Assembly: GCF_000403395.2 (NCBI RefSeq)
Contig: NZ_KE159668.1
Span: forward strand, 362,515-395,750
DNA from: Anaerotruncus sp. G3(2012)
Lineage (GTDB): Bacteria; Bacillota; Clostridia; Oscillospirales; Ruminococcaceae
Reading direction: 5' to 3'
DNA: 33,236 bases
The notes beneath the pieces were generated by a model. The model had not been told where the DNA came from. It was given only the letters and a program-made list of their open reading frames with translations, and made no database searches. The position numbers and the translations under genes were made by a program. Shown in pieces: positions 13,927 to 22,703 of this stretch. Position 1 is the stretch's first letter; every line of letters begins with the position of its first letter.

Positions 13927-14877
13927 ATGGAAAAGAAAAAAATTGTCATTCTGGAGCCGTTGGGCGTGCCGCAGGAGCGGCTGCTGGAGATGATGCGGGA
14001 AAAACTGGGCGACCGGGTAGAACTGATCGCCTGCGCAGACCGGGCGGAGGACGTCCCGGCCCTGATCGAACGCAGCCGCGATGCGGATGCGGTGGTGCTC
14101 TCCAACTTCCCCTACCGGCGTGAGGTGATCGAGCACTGCCCCAGCCTCAAACTGATCTGTGTGGCATTCACCGGGGTTGACCATGTCGATCTTGCTTACT
14201 GCCGCGAGCGGGGGATTACCGTCTGCAACTGCGCGGGCTATTCAACGGCAGCGGTAGCCGACCTGGTGTTCGGCCTGTTGATCGGGCTTTACCGGAGGAT
14301 TACAGCCTGTGACCTTGCGGTGCGCAGCGGCGGCACCAAAAATGGACTGGTCGGCCCCGAACTGGAAGGGAAAAGGTTTGGCGTGGTCGGGACCGGCGCG
14401 ATCGGCTCTCGGGTAGCGGCGATCGCAAACGCGTTCGGATGTGAGGTCTACGCCTACAGCCGCACCCGAAAGGAGCTGCCGGGAGTCTGCTATGTGGACC
14501 TGGACACCCTGTTCTCGACCTGTGATGTCGTTTCGCTCCACCTGCCGCAGACCGAACAGACCAAAGGGATGGTCGATGCGCGCTTGATTGGGCTGATGAA
14601 ACCGGAAGCGGTCCTGATCAACACCGCACGCGGGCCGATCGTGGACAGCGCCGCCTTGGCGGATGCGCTGAAAGCGGGAAGGATCGCGGGCGCCGGGGTG
14701 GATGTTTTTGAGATGGAGCCGCCGGTACCGCAGGACCACCCGCTGTTCGGCGCACCCAACCTGCTGGCGACGCCGCATGTCGCGTTTGCGACCCATGAGT
14801 CGATGGTCAAGCGGGCAGCCATCGTGGCGGAAAACATCCGGGCTTGGCTGGATGGGGCCCCACAGAACCTGGTCTGA
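13927..14877 (+). CDS. D-2-hydroxyacid dehydrogenase (PGDH-like)
   Basis: 316 aa NAD-dependent oxidoreductase. The Rossmann motif GTGAIG is at 155-160. Catalytic residues of the family are in place: R235 (NTARG), E264 (FEMEPP) and H284 (TPHVAFAT). VAFTGVDHVDL and NCAGYSTAAVADLVFGLLIG are typical of the phosphoglycerate/hydroxypyruvate dehydrogenase group. It lacks the C-terminal ACT regulatory domain of serine-pathway SerA, so the substrate is open. ATG 13927 lies 11 nt after GGAGG. A MATE exporter follows after 51 bp on the same strand, which suggests co-transcription. Confidence 0.85.
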   Translation: MEKKKIVILEPLGVPQERLLEMMREKLGDRVELIACADRAEDVPALIERSRDADAVVLSNFPYRREVIEHCPSLKLICVAFTGVDHVDLAYCRERGITVCNCAGYSTAAVADLVFGLLIGLYRRITACDLAVRSGGTKNGLVGPELEGKRFGVVGTGAIGSRVAAIANAFGCEVYAYSRTRKELPGVCYVDLDTLFSTCDVVSLHLPQTEQTKGMVDARLIGLMKPEAVLINTARGPIVDSAALADALKAGRIAGAGVDVFEMEPPVPQDHPLFGAPNLLATPHVAFATHESMVKRAAIVAENIRAWLDGAPQNLV

Positions 14878-14928
14878 CCGGACGGCCCCGCCCGCGCAGG
14901 GCATCGAAAAAAGGAGGACGAGGATGAA

Positions 14929-16308
14929 ATGGGACAAGCGGGTACCGTAGAGGGAAACCCACTCTGGTATGAACCAATCGGAAAACTGCTTTTGCGGTTT
15001 GCAGTTCCGTCGATCATCAGCTTTCTGGTCAGCGCGCTCTACAACATCGTCGATCAGATTTTTATTGGACAGGGGGTCGGGATGCTCGGGAATGCCGCGA
15101 CCAATGTGGCATTTCCGCTGACCACCATCAGCACCTCGATTGCACTGCTGATCGGGGTAGGGGCCGCATCCAATTTCAACCTCGAACAGGGCAGAGGAAA
15201 CCGGGAGCGCGCCGGACAGATCGCAGGAAGCGGCATCGCGATGCTGGCGCTCTTTGGGATTGCGCTCGCTGCGGCTGTCCTGCTCTTTCTCAACCCGCTG
15301 CTGCTCCTGTTCGGGGCGACTGAAGAGGTTCTCCCCTACGCGCAGTCATACACCGGCATCACCGCTTTTGGTATCCCGCTGCTCATCTTCACCACCGGAG
15401 GAAGCCACATGATCCGCGCGGACGGAAGCCCCCGCTATGCGATGTACTGTATGCTTTCAGGTGCGCTCCTGAACACGGTCCTCGATCCGCTGTTCATCTT
15501 CCGGCTGGACATGGGGATTGCGGGCGCGGCGCTGGCGACCGTCCTCGGACAGGCTGTTTCCGCAGGCATGGCGATCTCCTATTTCCCGCGGTTCCGTTCG
15601 GTGCGGATCACCTGGCGGCTGCTTCGGCCGCGCGGGGACTGTATGCGGGCGATCGCCGCACTGGGGGCGGCTGCCTGCTTTAACCAGCTCGCGATGACGC
15701 TGGTGCAGATCACGATGAACAACACGCTGACCTTCTATGGTGCGCTGTCCGACTACGGGCAGAACATCCCGCTGGCCTGCGTGGGCGTGATCTCCAAGGT
15801 CAACGTGGTGCTGATGGCGTTCATCATCGGCACCGCACAGGGCTGTCAGCCGATCTGCGGGTTTAACTATGGCGCGAAAAACTATCCGCGGGTGAAAAAG
15901 ACCTATCTGACCGCGGCAGCCGCGGTCACGGCGATCAGCACAGCAGCTTTCCTCTGCTTTCAGATTTTCCCCCGTCAGATTGTCGCCATCTTTGGGGAAG
16001 GGAGCGAAGCTTATTTCCACTTTGCGGAACGGTATTTCCGCATCTATATGATGCTGGTGTTTCTCAACGGCATCCAGCCGCTGACCGCCAACTTTTTCAC
16101 CTCGATCGGCAAGGCAAAGATGGGGATTTTGATGTCTATGACCCGCCAGATCCTGTTCCTGCTCCCGTTGATCGTGATCTTCCCCCGCTTTTTCGGGATC
16201 GACGGGGTGATGTATGCAGGCCCGATTGCCGACGGGGTCGCCGCGCTGCTCTCGGCCTTTCTGGCGGGCCGGGAACTGCACGATATGGGAAAACCCAGAA
16301 CCGTCTGA
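14929..16308 (+). CDS. MATE family efflux transporter
   Basis: 459 aa with about 12 hydrophobic segments. It opens with LWYEPIGKLLLRFAVPSIIS followed by LYNIVDQIFIG, the N-terminal signature of Gram-positive MATE exporters, and repeats the plan in the second half (GFNYGAKNYPRVKKTYL). Members export drugs or metabolites using Na+ or H+ gradients. AAGGAGG at 14911-14917 serves ATG 14929; an out-of-frame ATG at 14924 hits a stop after 8 codons. A strong terminator follows. The substrate cannot be predicted. Confidence 0.93.
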   Translation: MGQAGTVEGNPLWYEPIGKLLLRFAVPSIISFLVSALYNIVDQIFIGQGVGMLGNAATNVAFPLTTISTSIALLIGVGAASNFNLEQGRGNRERAGQIAGSGIAMLALFGIALAAAVLLFLNPLLLLFGATEEVLPYAQSYTGITAFGIPLLIFTTGGSHMIRADGSPRYAMYCMLSGALLNTVLDPLFIFRLDMGIAGAALATVLGQAVSAGMAISYFPRFRSVRITWRLLRPRGDCMRAIAALGAAACFNQLAMTLVQITMNNTLTFYGALSDYGQNIPLACVGVISKVNVVLMAFIIGTAQGCQPICGFNYGAKNYPRVKKTYLTAAAAVTAISTAAFLCFQIFPRQIVAIFGEGSEAYFHFAERYFRIYMMLVFLNGIQPLTANFFTSIGKAKMGILMSMTRQILFLLPLIVIFPRFFGIDGVMYAGPIADGVAALLSAFLAGRELHDMGKPRTV

Positions 16309-16369
16309 GCTGTGGCAGGCGGGGAGCCCGAGCGTTCCCCGTGTGGAAGCCTCTGCAAAACATCTGAAA

Positions 16370-16416
16370 AAACAGCCCCCGGAAACCGTCTGTCCAGCGG
16401 TTTCCGGGGGCTGTTT
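16370..16416. terminator. Bidirectional terminator
   Basis: AAACAGCCCCCGGAAACCG (16370-16388) pairs over 19 bp without mismatch with CGGTTTCCGGGGGCTGTTT (16398-16416). It has A-rich and T-rich flanks on both sides, so it can end both the MATE gene and the convergent gene. Confidence 0.95.
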
Positions 16417-16440
16417 TTCTCTTTTGGGAGGAGCGCAGGG

Positions 16441-17337
16441 TTACGCAAGAGGCACAAGAGCTGCCAGCTCCTGTGCAGCCGCATCGGTGAGGTCCTGCAA
16501 AAGCCGCAGGTGGAAATCCAGCGGGATACCGTCGACCGACCGGGCAGCCTTTTTAAGCGCACCGTCCACCGCCCCGGCCTGTAGGACTGCGTCCAGCATC
16601 CGGGTTTCCTCCTCGACAGAGGGGAGCAGCAGCCTGCCGCAGCGGACCGATAGAAGCGCGGCAAGCCCCCAGCCCCACCAGTTTGACACCCCGGCGGCGA
16701 GGGTATAGTCGCCTGCGAGAGCGGCGCAGATTTCGGCACCATTCGGCACAGACCGCTCGACCAGAGGACGCAGGCCGCCCATCCCAAGCTCGTTCCCGCC
16801 ATCCCCGATCCCGATGGTGACCACCCCGCGCTGGTTTGCAAGGGAGAAGAGCGGGTCGGTGTCCGCTACAATCGCGTCGATCTGTTCCCCGCGCATATTG
16901 TGGAAATGGCCGTCCAGCGCTTTCCCCGGGCGTTCGAGCGCGACAAGATGGGTGGGCACGAAGCTGGCAAGCAGCGCTTCTGCGGCCTGTTCCGGCTGTT
17001 CCTGCGGAAACCGGACAAGCTTTGCCTCTGGTGCGCGCAGATCCAGCGCCGCCTGCACCAGCGGAAAGGAAACGGCATCGGTGACGACACAGACCTCCCC
17101 GCCAACCGCGGAGAGTGCGGCGGCAAGGTTGGCGGTTCCCGAAGGGCCGTCGGTCTCCCCGCGCACACCAGTTTTCCCGCCGCAGGGGATCGAAAAGCCG
17201 GTGAGCAGCAGCGTCCGCCCGGCACCGAACAGCGTATCTGCGGCCGCATCCGCCGGAAGCGGCGGGATTCCGGCAGGCAGGCCGCGTCCGCCTGGGTCCT
17301 GCCGCATCAGCGCGCAAACCTGTTCTGAAAAATGCAT
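16441..17337 (-). CDS. D-glutamate cyclase-like protein (DUF4392)
   Basis: 298 aa. TLLLTGFSIP, GETDGPSGTANLAAAL, TIGIGDGGNELGMG and the late VDGIPLDFH are hallmarks of the DUF4392 family, whose characterised member converts D-glutamate to 5-oxo-D-proline. This could serve D-glutamate turnover in a peptidoglycan-rich cell. The gene is monocistronic between a strong promoter (17477-17505) and a bidirectional terminator, with a terminator-like hairpin in its 5' leader that may control read-through. ATG 17337 has GGAGGG upstream. Confidence 0.8.
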   Translation of the reverse strand: MHFSEQVCALMRQDPGGRGLPAGIPPLPADAAADTLFGAGRTLLLTGFSIPCGGKTGVRGETDGPSGTANLAAALSAVGGEVCVVTDAVSFPLVQAALDLRAPEAKLVRFPQEQPEQAAEALLASFVPTHLVALERPGKALDGHFHNMRGEQIDAIVADTDPLFSLANQRGVVTIGIGDGGNELGMGGLRPLVERSVPNGAEICAALAGDYTLAAGVSNWWGWGLAALLSVRCGRLLLPSVEEETRMLDAVLQAGAVDGALKKAARSVDGIPLDFHLRLLQDLTDAAAQELAALVPLA

Positions 17338-17357
17338 ACTGATCCCTCCGTCATCGG

Positions 17358-17409
17358 GCAGGAAAACAAAAAAGACCCACCCAATTTTTGAAAAAAATTC
17401 GTGGATCTT
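17358..17409 (-). terminator. Terminator hairpin in leader of D-glutamate-cyclase-like gene
   Basis: On the minus strand AAGATCCAC (17409-17401) pairs with GTGGGTCTT around an inner AATTTTT/AAAAATT stem, followed by TTTTTTGTTTT. It lies between the promoter at 17477-17505 and the start codon at 17337, about 20 nt before the ATG. It could be an attenuator, or simply stop read-through from the upstream DUF4363 gene. I see no T-box or known riboswitch motif in the 70 nt before it. Confidence 0.55.
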
Positions 17410-17476
17410 GTCTATTTTGAGGACAGCCGGGAAAGCGCCCCGATAAACAAAAGAACTTTATCCTTTTTTCAGCCTT

Positions 17477-17505
17477 AATATACCAGATTCCCCCGAAATT
17501 GTCAA
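17477..17505 (-). promoter_or_regulatory. Promoter of D-glutamate-cyclase-like gene
   Basis: Minus strand TTGACA (17500-17505), 17-bp spacer, TATATT (17477-17482): near-consensus. It sits directly after the stop of the DUF4363 gene and implies a leader of about 130 nt. Confidence 0.8.
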
Positions 17506-17506
17506 G

Positions 17507-17887
17507 TTAAAAGATATTTTTCAGGCTGGGGATTTCGGATTCCCAGATGTGGCAGATCAGCTCCTGAATCCGCTCGGTTTCAGCAGCAAGGTCGGGATAT
17601 TGCTCATAAAATGCGTACGCGGGCAGGCGCGCCACGGCACCAGTGAGGGTATCCAGCTCGTCATGGTGGATGTAGTGGACCATGAACGACTCATGATGGT
17701 GCCATTCAAGCTGGAACTGTGCGGTCAGCTCTTTGAGCTTTGCGGCATCCTGTTTGTCAATCGCTTCGGAAATCTGCTCCAGTGTGGCTTCCATCTGGTT
17801 GGCGGCGCGGGTGAGGTGCCAGAGCGATACCCCGCTGAATCCCCAGACCATCACCAGCACCGAAAGTGCAATCCAGAGCCGCTTCAT
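17507..17887 (-). CDS. DUF4363 family protein
   Basis: 126 aa. Residues about 5-25 form a membrane anchor or uncleaved signal segment, followed by a soluble helical domain rich in His and Glu (QLEWHHHESFMVHYIHHDELD). This matches DUF4363 proteins that accompany DUF421/YetF proteins in Clostridia. Start and upstream stop overlap (ATGA), so it is coupled to the DUF421 gene. Likely located at the outer membrane face. Function unknown; spore-former association is known for the pair. Confidence 0.8.
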   Translation of the reverse strand: MKRLWIALSVLVMVWGFSGVSLWHLTRAANQMEATLEQISEAIDKQDAAKLKELTAQFQLEWHHHESFMVHYIHHDELDTLTGAVARLPAYAFYEQYPDLAAETERIQELICHIWESEIPSLKNIF

Positions 17888-18591
17888 CTCCCCGCCTCCT
17901 TTCGTTTTGCCGGATGTTTGTCCACCGGCACGATCAGATAATCCGCCTGCCGGTTGCAGGTCATCAGAAAGATGTCCTTGGTGTTATAGCCGTGGTCGGT
18001 CACCGTCTTTTCAAGCCACTCGTACCGGAGGTTGCAGTATTGCAGGCCGCTGTCGATCACCACACCGTCGCTGATGATGACCACCGGCGGTGCGGAATCG
18101 GCCGGCTGGCCCTGTAATCCCAGCGTTTTGGCGGTGAGCGGCTGTGCCTCGAACTTTTGGTAGACACTGAGCTGGCCGGTTGTCTCGACGATCGCAAAGG
18201 CGACGTCCCGGATATCAAAGATGTTGTTCCCGCGCAGCTGCTCCATCATATCGTCGATCGTAAACCGGAGCTCTTTCAGCTCCTGCTGGTCGATCTTGCC
18301 GTCGCGGATAATCACCCGCGGGGTGCCTGATATGATCCGGCGGGCGGCTTTGGATTTGAGGGTGAGCGCCGACACGATCACATCGAAGATCACGAGGGTG
18401 AGAATCGGGATCACGCCGCCCATCAGCGGGACATTGGAATCCTCGATCGACATGGTTGCGATATTGGAAACCATGATGGTCACGACCAGTTCAGACGGTT
18501 GGAGCTGTCCGAGCTGACGTTTCCCCATCAGGCGCAGGCCGGCGATGATGATGATATAGACGATCAGCACCCGGAAAAATACGATGAACAT
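17884..18591 (-). CDS. DUF421 / YetF-like membrane protein
   Basis: 235 aa. Three N-terminal hydrophobic segments (about 2-20, 33-50 and 58-78) carry AGLRLMGKRQLGQLQPSELV, the DUF421 signature. The soluble DUF421 domain follows, with IISGTPRVIIRDGKIDQQEL and IFDIRDVAFAIVETTGQLSVY. B. subtilis relatives (YetF, YrbG) are linked to sporulation-stage membranes. The neighbouring gerK operon on the opposite strand fits that setting. Molecular function is not established. Confidence 0.9.
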   Translation of the reverse strand: MFIVFFRVLIVYIIIIAGLRLMGKRQLGQLQPSELVVTIMVSNIATMSIEDSNVPLMGGVIPILTLVIFDVIVSALTLKSKAARRIISGTPRVIIRDGKIDQQELKELRFTIDDMMEQLRGNNIFDIRDVAFAIVETTGQLSVYQKFEAQPLTAKTLGLQGQPADSAPPVVIISDGVVIDSGLQYCNLRYEWLEKTVTDHGYNTKDIFLMTCNRQADYLIVPVDKHPAKRKEAGR

Positions 18592-18653
18592 GGGAACGGT
18601 TGACCTCCTGTTGCAGTTCGATTCTGAAAACTAGTTTGCACAGGAGGTTTCGC

Positions 18654-18683
18654 GGATATTCGGTACTGGTTGCCGGCATACTA
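18654..18683 (+). promoter_or_regulatory. Possible sigma-G promoter of gerK operon
   Basis: GGATA (18654-18658), 18-bp spacer and CATACTA (18677-18683) match the forespore sigma-F/G consensus GMATR-N18-CATNNTA with one mismatch. It lies about 148 bp before gerKA, and germinant receptors are forespore-expressed in B. subtilis. Short motifs like this can occur by chance. Confidence 0.45.
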
Positions 18684-18693
18684 AAAACATGCC

Positions 18694-18806
18694 CAGGACC
18701 TGTTTGAACGCCTTTTCAGGGACTCCAAAAAGCCTTCCGAAGGCTTGCGGCATACCTGGAGGGAGCAAAAAATCTGGTGAAACATTCGCTGTGAAGCAGG
18801 TTCTCA
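18694..18806. repeat. 113-bp inverted-repeat element upstream of gerKA
   Basis: Left end AGGACCTGTTTGA and the reverse complement of the right end, GAGAACCTGCTTCA, are similar. Inside is a perfect small hairpin AAGCCTTCCGAAGGCTT. It resembles the elements at 10583-10752 and 22702-23160 by its ends but differs in content and length. It lies in the gerK leader and could affect expression. Confidence 0.45.
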
Positions 18807-18830
18807 ATCTCTGAAAAAGGATGCATGGTT

Positions 18831-20384
18831 ATGAAGATTACAGATATTTTTCAGCGGCGGCCAGCAGTTCCAAACAGCGCCTACCAGCCGCCGCAGCCGG
18901 ACACAGGGCTGGACAGAAAACTCGCCCCCACGCTGCAGCAGCGCCTGGCCGACCTGCGCGAAATGGTGGGGAATACCGGCGACCTGATTGTCAACGAGCT
19001 TACGGTCTGCGGGATCGACTGTGCTGTTGTGATGTGCGAGGGTATGGTGGCGACCGCCGTATTTGCCGAGCTATTCGCCGAACCGCTGACCGCACTCCGG
19101 CTCGACCAGCCGACCCCCGAAAAGCTGCTCGGATGGGTGCGGCACCAGTCCCTGCTCGCCCCCGACCAGAAGGAATTCCAGACCTACGGCGACCTGACCC
19201 GGTTTATCATGTCGGGCTTTGTGGTGCTGCTGGCGGAAGGGGTCGAACCGGGACTGGCATTCGGTATTCAGGGGTATGACGGGCGCTCGGTCTCGGAACC
19301 TGCGGGCGAATCCAACGAGCGCGGCTCCCGCGAGGGGTTTATCGAAAAACTGCGCCCCAATCTGGCGCTGGTGCGGCGGCGGTTCAAATCCGCTGACCTC
19401 ACCTTTGAAATGGTCAACTTCGGGGTGAAAAGCCGCACCGACGGTGCGCTTGTCTATCTGCGCGGGGCGGTCTCTCCTGAACTGCTGGAGGAGGTGCGCC
19501 GCCGCCTTTCCCAGGTCAAAATCGACGTGGTGCTCGAGAGCGGCTATCTACAGCCGTTTCTGGATGCCAAGCCACTTTCGATCTTTTCCGGGGTGGGCTA
19601 TACCGAGCGTCCGGATACCCTCTGTGCCAAGGTATCGGAAGGGCGGATCGGCCTGCTGGTCGATGGCACCCCCTATGCGCTGGTCGTTCCATACCTCTTT
19701 AACGAGCATTTCCAGAGCTTCGACGACTATGCCCACCGCCCCTATTTTGCCACCTTTATCCGCTGGCTGAAATATGCGGCATTTCTCTTTTCGTTCCTGC
19801 TGCCGGGGCTGTATGTGGGGCTTGGGAGCTTCCATCCCGAACTGCTGCCCAAAAACCTGCTGCTCAAGCTGGCGCAGAGCGAGTCGGTGACCCCGCTGCC
19901 GCTCATGTTCGAGGCTTTGCTCATCTTTTTTATCTATGAGATCATGCGGGAAGCGGGGCTGCGGATGCCCAAGTCGGTCGGACACGCGGTGAGTATTGTG
20001 GGTGCTCTGGTGATCGGGGATGCGGCGGTGACCGCCGGGCTGATCGGTGCGCCGATGGTCCTGCTCGTCGCAATGACCGCAATCAGCTCGTTTGTCGTCC
20101 CCAGCCTGTACGAGCCGATTACCCTGCTGCGGTTCGGGTTCATCCTGATCGGCGGGGTTGCGGGATTGTTCGGGATCGTGCTTGCGCTCTGTGCGGTACT
20201 CGCAAATCTTTGCGCAGTCAACCCGCTCGGGGTCCCGGCTACCAGCCCTGCCGCGCCGTTCTCACTCTATGCGATGCGGGATGTCCTCTTCCGGGTGGGC
20301 TGGAAAACCCTCTCCCAGGAGGATTTGCGGGTACAGGGCCTGACCGGGAGCGATCTGAAAGGGGCGGATGTCGATGGAGAATAA
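18831..20384 (+). CDS. Spore germination protein, GerA/GerKA family
   Basis: 517 aa, normal for the family. The N-terminal soluble half carries NTGDLIVNELTVCGIDCAVVMCEGM and GTPYALVVPYLFNEHFQSFDDYAHRPYFATFIRWLKY. The C-terminal half has about four to five membrane segments with LFEALLIFFIYEIMREAG-like and RMPKSVGHAVSIVGALVIGDAAV motifs, all typical of GerA/GerKA receptor A subunits. It is a subunit of the germinant receptor in the spore inner membrane. ATG 18831 has AAAGG 10 nt upstream; ATG 18825 is also possible. It overlaps gerKB by 11 bp. A Pro-rich start (residues 9-25) is slightly unusual. Confidence 0.93.
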   Translation: MKITDIFQRRPAVPNSAYQPPQPDTGLDRKLAPTLQQRLADLREMVGNTGDLIVNELTVCGIDCAVVMCEGMVATAVFAELFAEPLTALRLDQPTPEKLLGWVRHQSLLAPDQKEFQTYGDLTRFIMSGFVVLLAEGVEPGLAFGIQGYDGRSVSEPAGESNERGSREGFIEKLRPNLALVRRRFKSADLTFEMVNFGVKSRTDGALVYLRGAVSPELLEEVRRRLSQVKIDVVLESGYLQPFLDAKPLSIFSGVGYTERPDTLCAKVSEGRIGLLVDGTPYALVVPYLFNEHFQSFDDYAHRPYFATFIRWLKYAAFLFSFLLPGLYVGLGSFHPELLPKNLLLKLAQSESVTPLPLMFEALLIFFIYEIMREAGLRMPKSVGHAVSIVGALVIGDAAVTAGLIGAPMVLLVAMTAISSFVVPSLYEPITLLRFGFILIGGVAGLFGIVLALCAVLANLCAVNPLGVPATSPAAPFSLYAMRDVLFRVGWKTLSQEDLRVQGLTGSDLKGADVDGE

Positions 20385-21471
20385 GCCGCGTATGATCTCC
20401 GGCACACAACTGGTCTTTCTGCTGCTCATCAGCCGGCTGTTCACACTGTTCACCTTTGTCCCCCGGGCGCGGACTGCTGCCAGCGGTTCAACGGCCCTGC
20501 TCTGTATCCCGCTGGCAGGGGCTGCGGTTGGTATTCTGCTGATCCCGTTCCTGCTGCTTCTCCGGCGCTCCCAAACCGACCTGCTCAGCTGTGCATTTCA
20601 GTTGGGCAGCGGGTATGGACTGGTTGTCTCGCTGCTTTTTGGGGTGTTTTGTATCTATATGGCGGCGTTTACCACCAGCCATTTTTCCTTTTTTATGGCC
20701 AGTGCGGTCTACCCCAATTCCACCCCCTGGGCGTTCCTGCTCCTGCTGACACTGGCGGCCGGATACGCCGCGTCACTCGGTCTGGAGGCATTCTCCCGGA
20801 TGAGCGTGTGGGTCTTTTCACTGCTTCTGCTCCTGTTGCTCCTCTTTGTCTGCGCGCTGCTGCCCGAGGTCAACCCTGTTTACCTCACCAGCCCGCTGCT
20901 TGACGGGCTCCCCGCAGTCGGAAAAGGGATATTCTACACCGCAGTCAACCATGCGGAAGCGGCGGCACTGATCCTGCTCCTCCCCAGGGCGCGCCGGGCT
21001 GGCGGCAGGGTTGCCGCAGGATGGCTGGTCCTGACCATTCTGGTCTATGAGCTGCTTTCGTTCCTGACGCTGACCGTTCTCGGGGACTACGCAAAAACCC
21101 GGCTTTTCCCGCTGCACACCCTTTCCTCGCTGGCCCAGCTTTCCGGGTTCGGGCGGCTTGACCTGCTGCACATCGCCCTGTGGATTTTCGCAGCGTTCCT
21201 GCGGTTGACCGTGTATCTCTACTGCGCCGCAGTTTGCCTGCGGCGGATTTTTCCAAGTGCTGCATTTGGCAGGTCCTGCGCCTGCTGTGCGGCGGTCTCG
21301 GGGATCTGGTCTCTGGCAACTGCGCAGGGAATGCAGTTCTGGAACCGGATCTCGGAGCAGGTTTGGGTGGTCGCCGCGCCATTTTTACTTCTGGTCGCAG
21401 CAGTGCCGCTGGTAACCCTGCTCCTCACCAGCCTTGGGCGGAACTCCGCCGGAAAGGGGCGTATCAAATGA
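20374..21471 (+). CDS. Spore germination permease, GerAB/GerKB family
   Basis: 365 aa with about ten hydrophobic segments and starting MENKPRMISGTQLVFLLLISR, as in GerAB-type permeases of the amino acid/polyamine transporter fold. This subunit is thought to bind the germinant. ATG 20374 lies 9 nt after AAAGGGG; ATG 20368 is too close. It overlaps gerKA upstream by 11 bp and gerKC downstream by 4 bp (ATGA). Hydrophobic leucine runs (about residues 150-165) are pronounced. Confidence 0.9.
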   Translation: MENKPRMISGTQLVFLLLISRLFTLFTFVPRARTAASGSTALLCIPLAGAAVGILLIPFLLLLRRSQTDLLSCAFQLGSGYGLVVSLLFGVFCIYMAAFTTSHFSFFMASAVYPNSTPWAFLLLLTLAAGYAASLGLEAFSRMSVWVFSLLLLLLLLFVCALLPEVNPVYLTSPLLDGLPAVGKGIFYTAVNHAEAAALILLLPRARRAGGRVAAGWLVLTILVYELLSFLTLTVLGDYAKTRLFPLHTLSSLAQLSGFGRLDLLHIALWIFAAFLRLTVYLYCAAVCLRRIFPSAAFGRSCACCAAVSGIWSLATAQGMQFWNRISEQVWVVAAPFLLLVAAVPLVTLLLTSLGRNSAGKGRIK

Positions 21472-22703
21472 AAAAAAGGAAACTTGCAGCGGCTTTTCTT
21501 TCCGCCTGCCTGCTGGGGGGCTGTATGAAAAGTGTCCGGCTGAACGAACGCGGGATCGTCCGCGCGCTCGGGATCGACCTGCCTGCATCGGGCGGCTGCC
21601 GCCTGACCATGCAGATCAACCTGCCTTCCGGGGAGGATGCGGTGGACAAACCGCTTGTGATCGAGGAAGAAGGGCGCACGATCACCGATGCGCTCGCGCG
21701 TGCAGCGGTCTCGCAGGGCAAACAGCTCTTTCTGGGGGACTGCCGGTTGATCGTTTTGGGGCAGGCGCTCGCACAGATGGACGCTTCCCCGGCCCTCGAT
21801 TTTCTCAATACCAACAGCATGATAACCCCTTCGGCAACCGTCCTGCTCGCAGAGGGGACCGCGAACGAGATCCTCGGGATACAGGAAAAGGCCCCCCGGC
21901 TGGATGCGGAAGGCCTGATCGAAATGACGGAGGGGGCGTACCATTATGGACGCGCCCCGCGGAGCCGCCTGCTTGACCTGATAAACGCGGCGGAAAGCGA
22001 CCATCTGGCGGGGACACTGGCGGTTGTTTCGGTCGAAGGGAAAGGCGGCGGGACCTCTCCTTCCCCGGATTCCCAGCCGGACGAAGGGGAAGCCTCGGAA
22101 AATCCGGAGGAATCGGATGCGAGCAGCCCGGATACGCCGGAATCGGAGGGAGCGTCCGGGGAGAAGCCCGCACAGGCGGAAGTGTCCGGCGTCGCGGTAT
22201 TCGACCGCGGGCATCTGGGGTTTCTGATGGAAGAAGAAGCGGCACGCGGATTCGGCTGGATGCAGAAGGGGATACGCGGCGCGCCGCTGGTCGTTGGGGA
22301 CGAACGGCTTGGGAAGGTTTCCACGCTCACCGTCAGCCATCGGGCAAAGATCGTCCCCGAAGCGGTGGGCGACCTGCTTGTATTCCACATGGAAGTGGAA
22401 ATCCGGAGCGCGGTGCAGGAGACAGCACTCTCTCCGGGCCTCACCTTCGGCGAGGAGGAGCGCGCATACGCTGCCAGGCTTCAGGAGCGGCTGGTCGAAT
22501 CCCAGATACAGGAGGCAGTAGATGCCTCCCGCAGATGGGGGTACGACCTGTTTGGGCTTTCGCTGCTTGTCCGGCAGAAGGACCCAGACTTCTACCAGAA
22601 ACATCAGGAGGACTGGATGTCGATCGTTCAGAAAAGCGGCTATGACATCCAGGTTTCCTGCGAGATCGAGCGTACAGGCGGCACAAAGCAGGAGGAAGTA
22701 TAA
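21468..22703 (+). CDS. Spore germination lipoprotein, Ger(x)C/GerKC family
   Basis: 411 aa lipoprotein: a basic start, a hydrophobic segment and lipobox LLGG|C with C19. It contains ERGIVRALGIDLPASGG, the usual start of the Ger(x)C domain, and ends with AVDASRRWGYDLFGL and the DWMSIV-like region. A long Pro/Ser/Glu-rich insertion (about 188-228) interrupts the middle; it is low in complexity and probably exposed. It completes the A-B-C receptor set and starts in the ATGA overlap with gerKB. Confidence 0.92.
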   Translation: MKKRKLAAAFLSACLLGGCMKSVRLNERGIVRALGIDLPASGGCRLTMQINLPSGEDAVDKPLVIEEEGRTITDALARAAVSQGKQLFLGDCRLIVLGQALAQMDASPALDFLNTNSMITPSATVLLAEGTANEILGIQEKAPRLDAEGLIEMTEGAYHYGRAPRSRLLDLINAAESDHLAGTLAVVSVEGKGGGTSPSPDSQPDEGEASENPEESDASSPDTPESEGASGEKPAQAEVSGVAVFDRGHLGFLMEEEAARGFGWMQKGIRGAPLVVGDERLGKVSTLTVSHRAKIVPEAVGDLLVFHMEVEIRSAVQETALSPGLTFGEEERAYAARLQERLVESQIQEAVDASRRWGYDLFGLSLLVRQKDPDFYQKHQEDWMSIVQKSGYDIQVSCEIERTGGTKQEEV

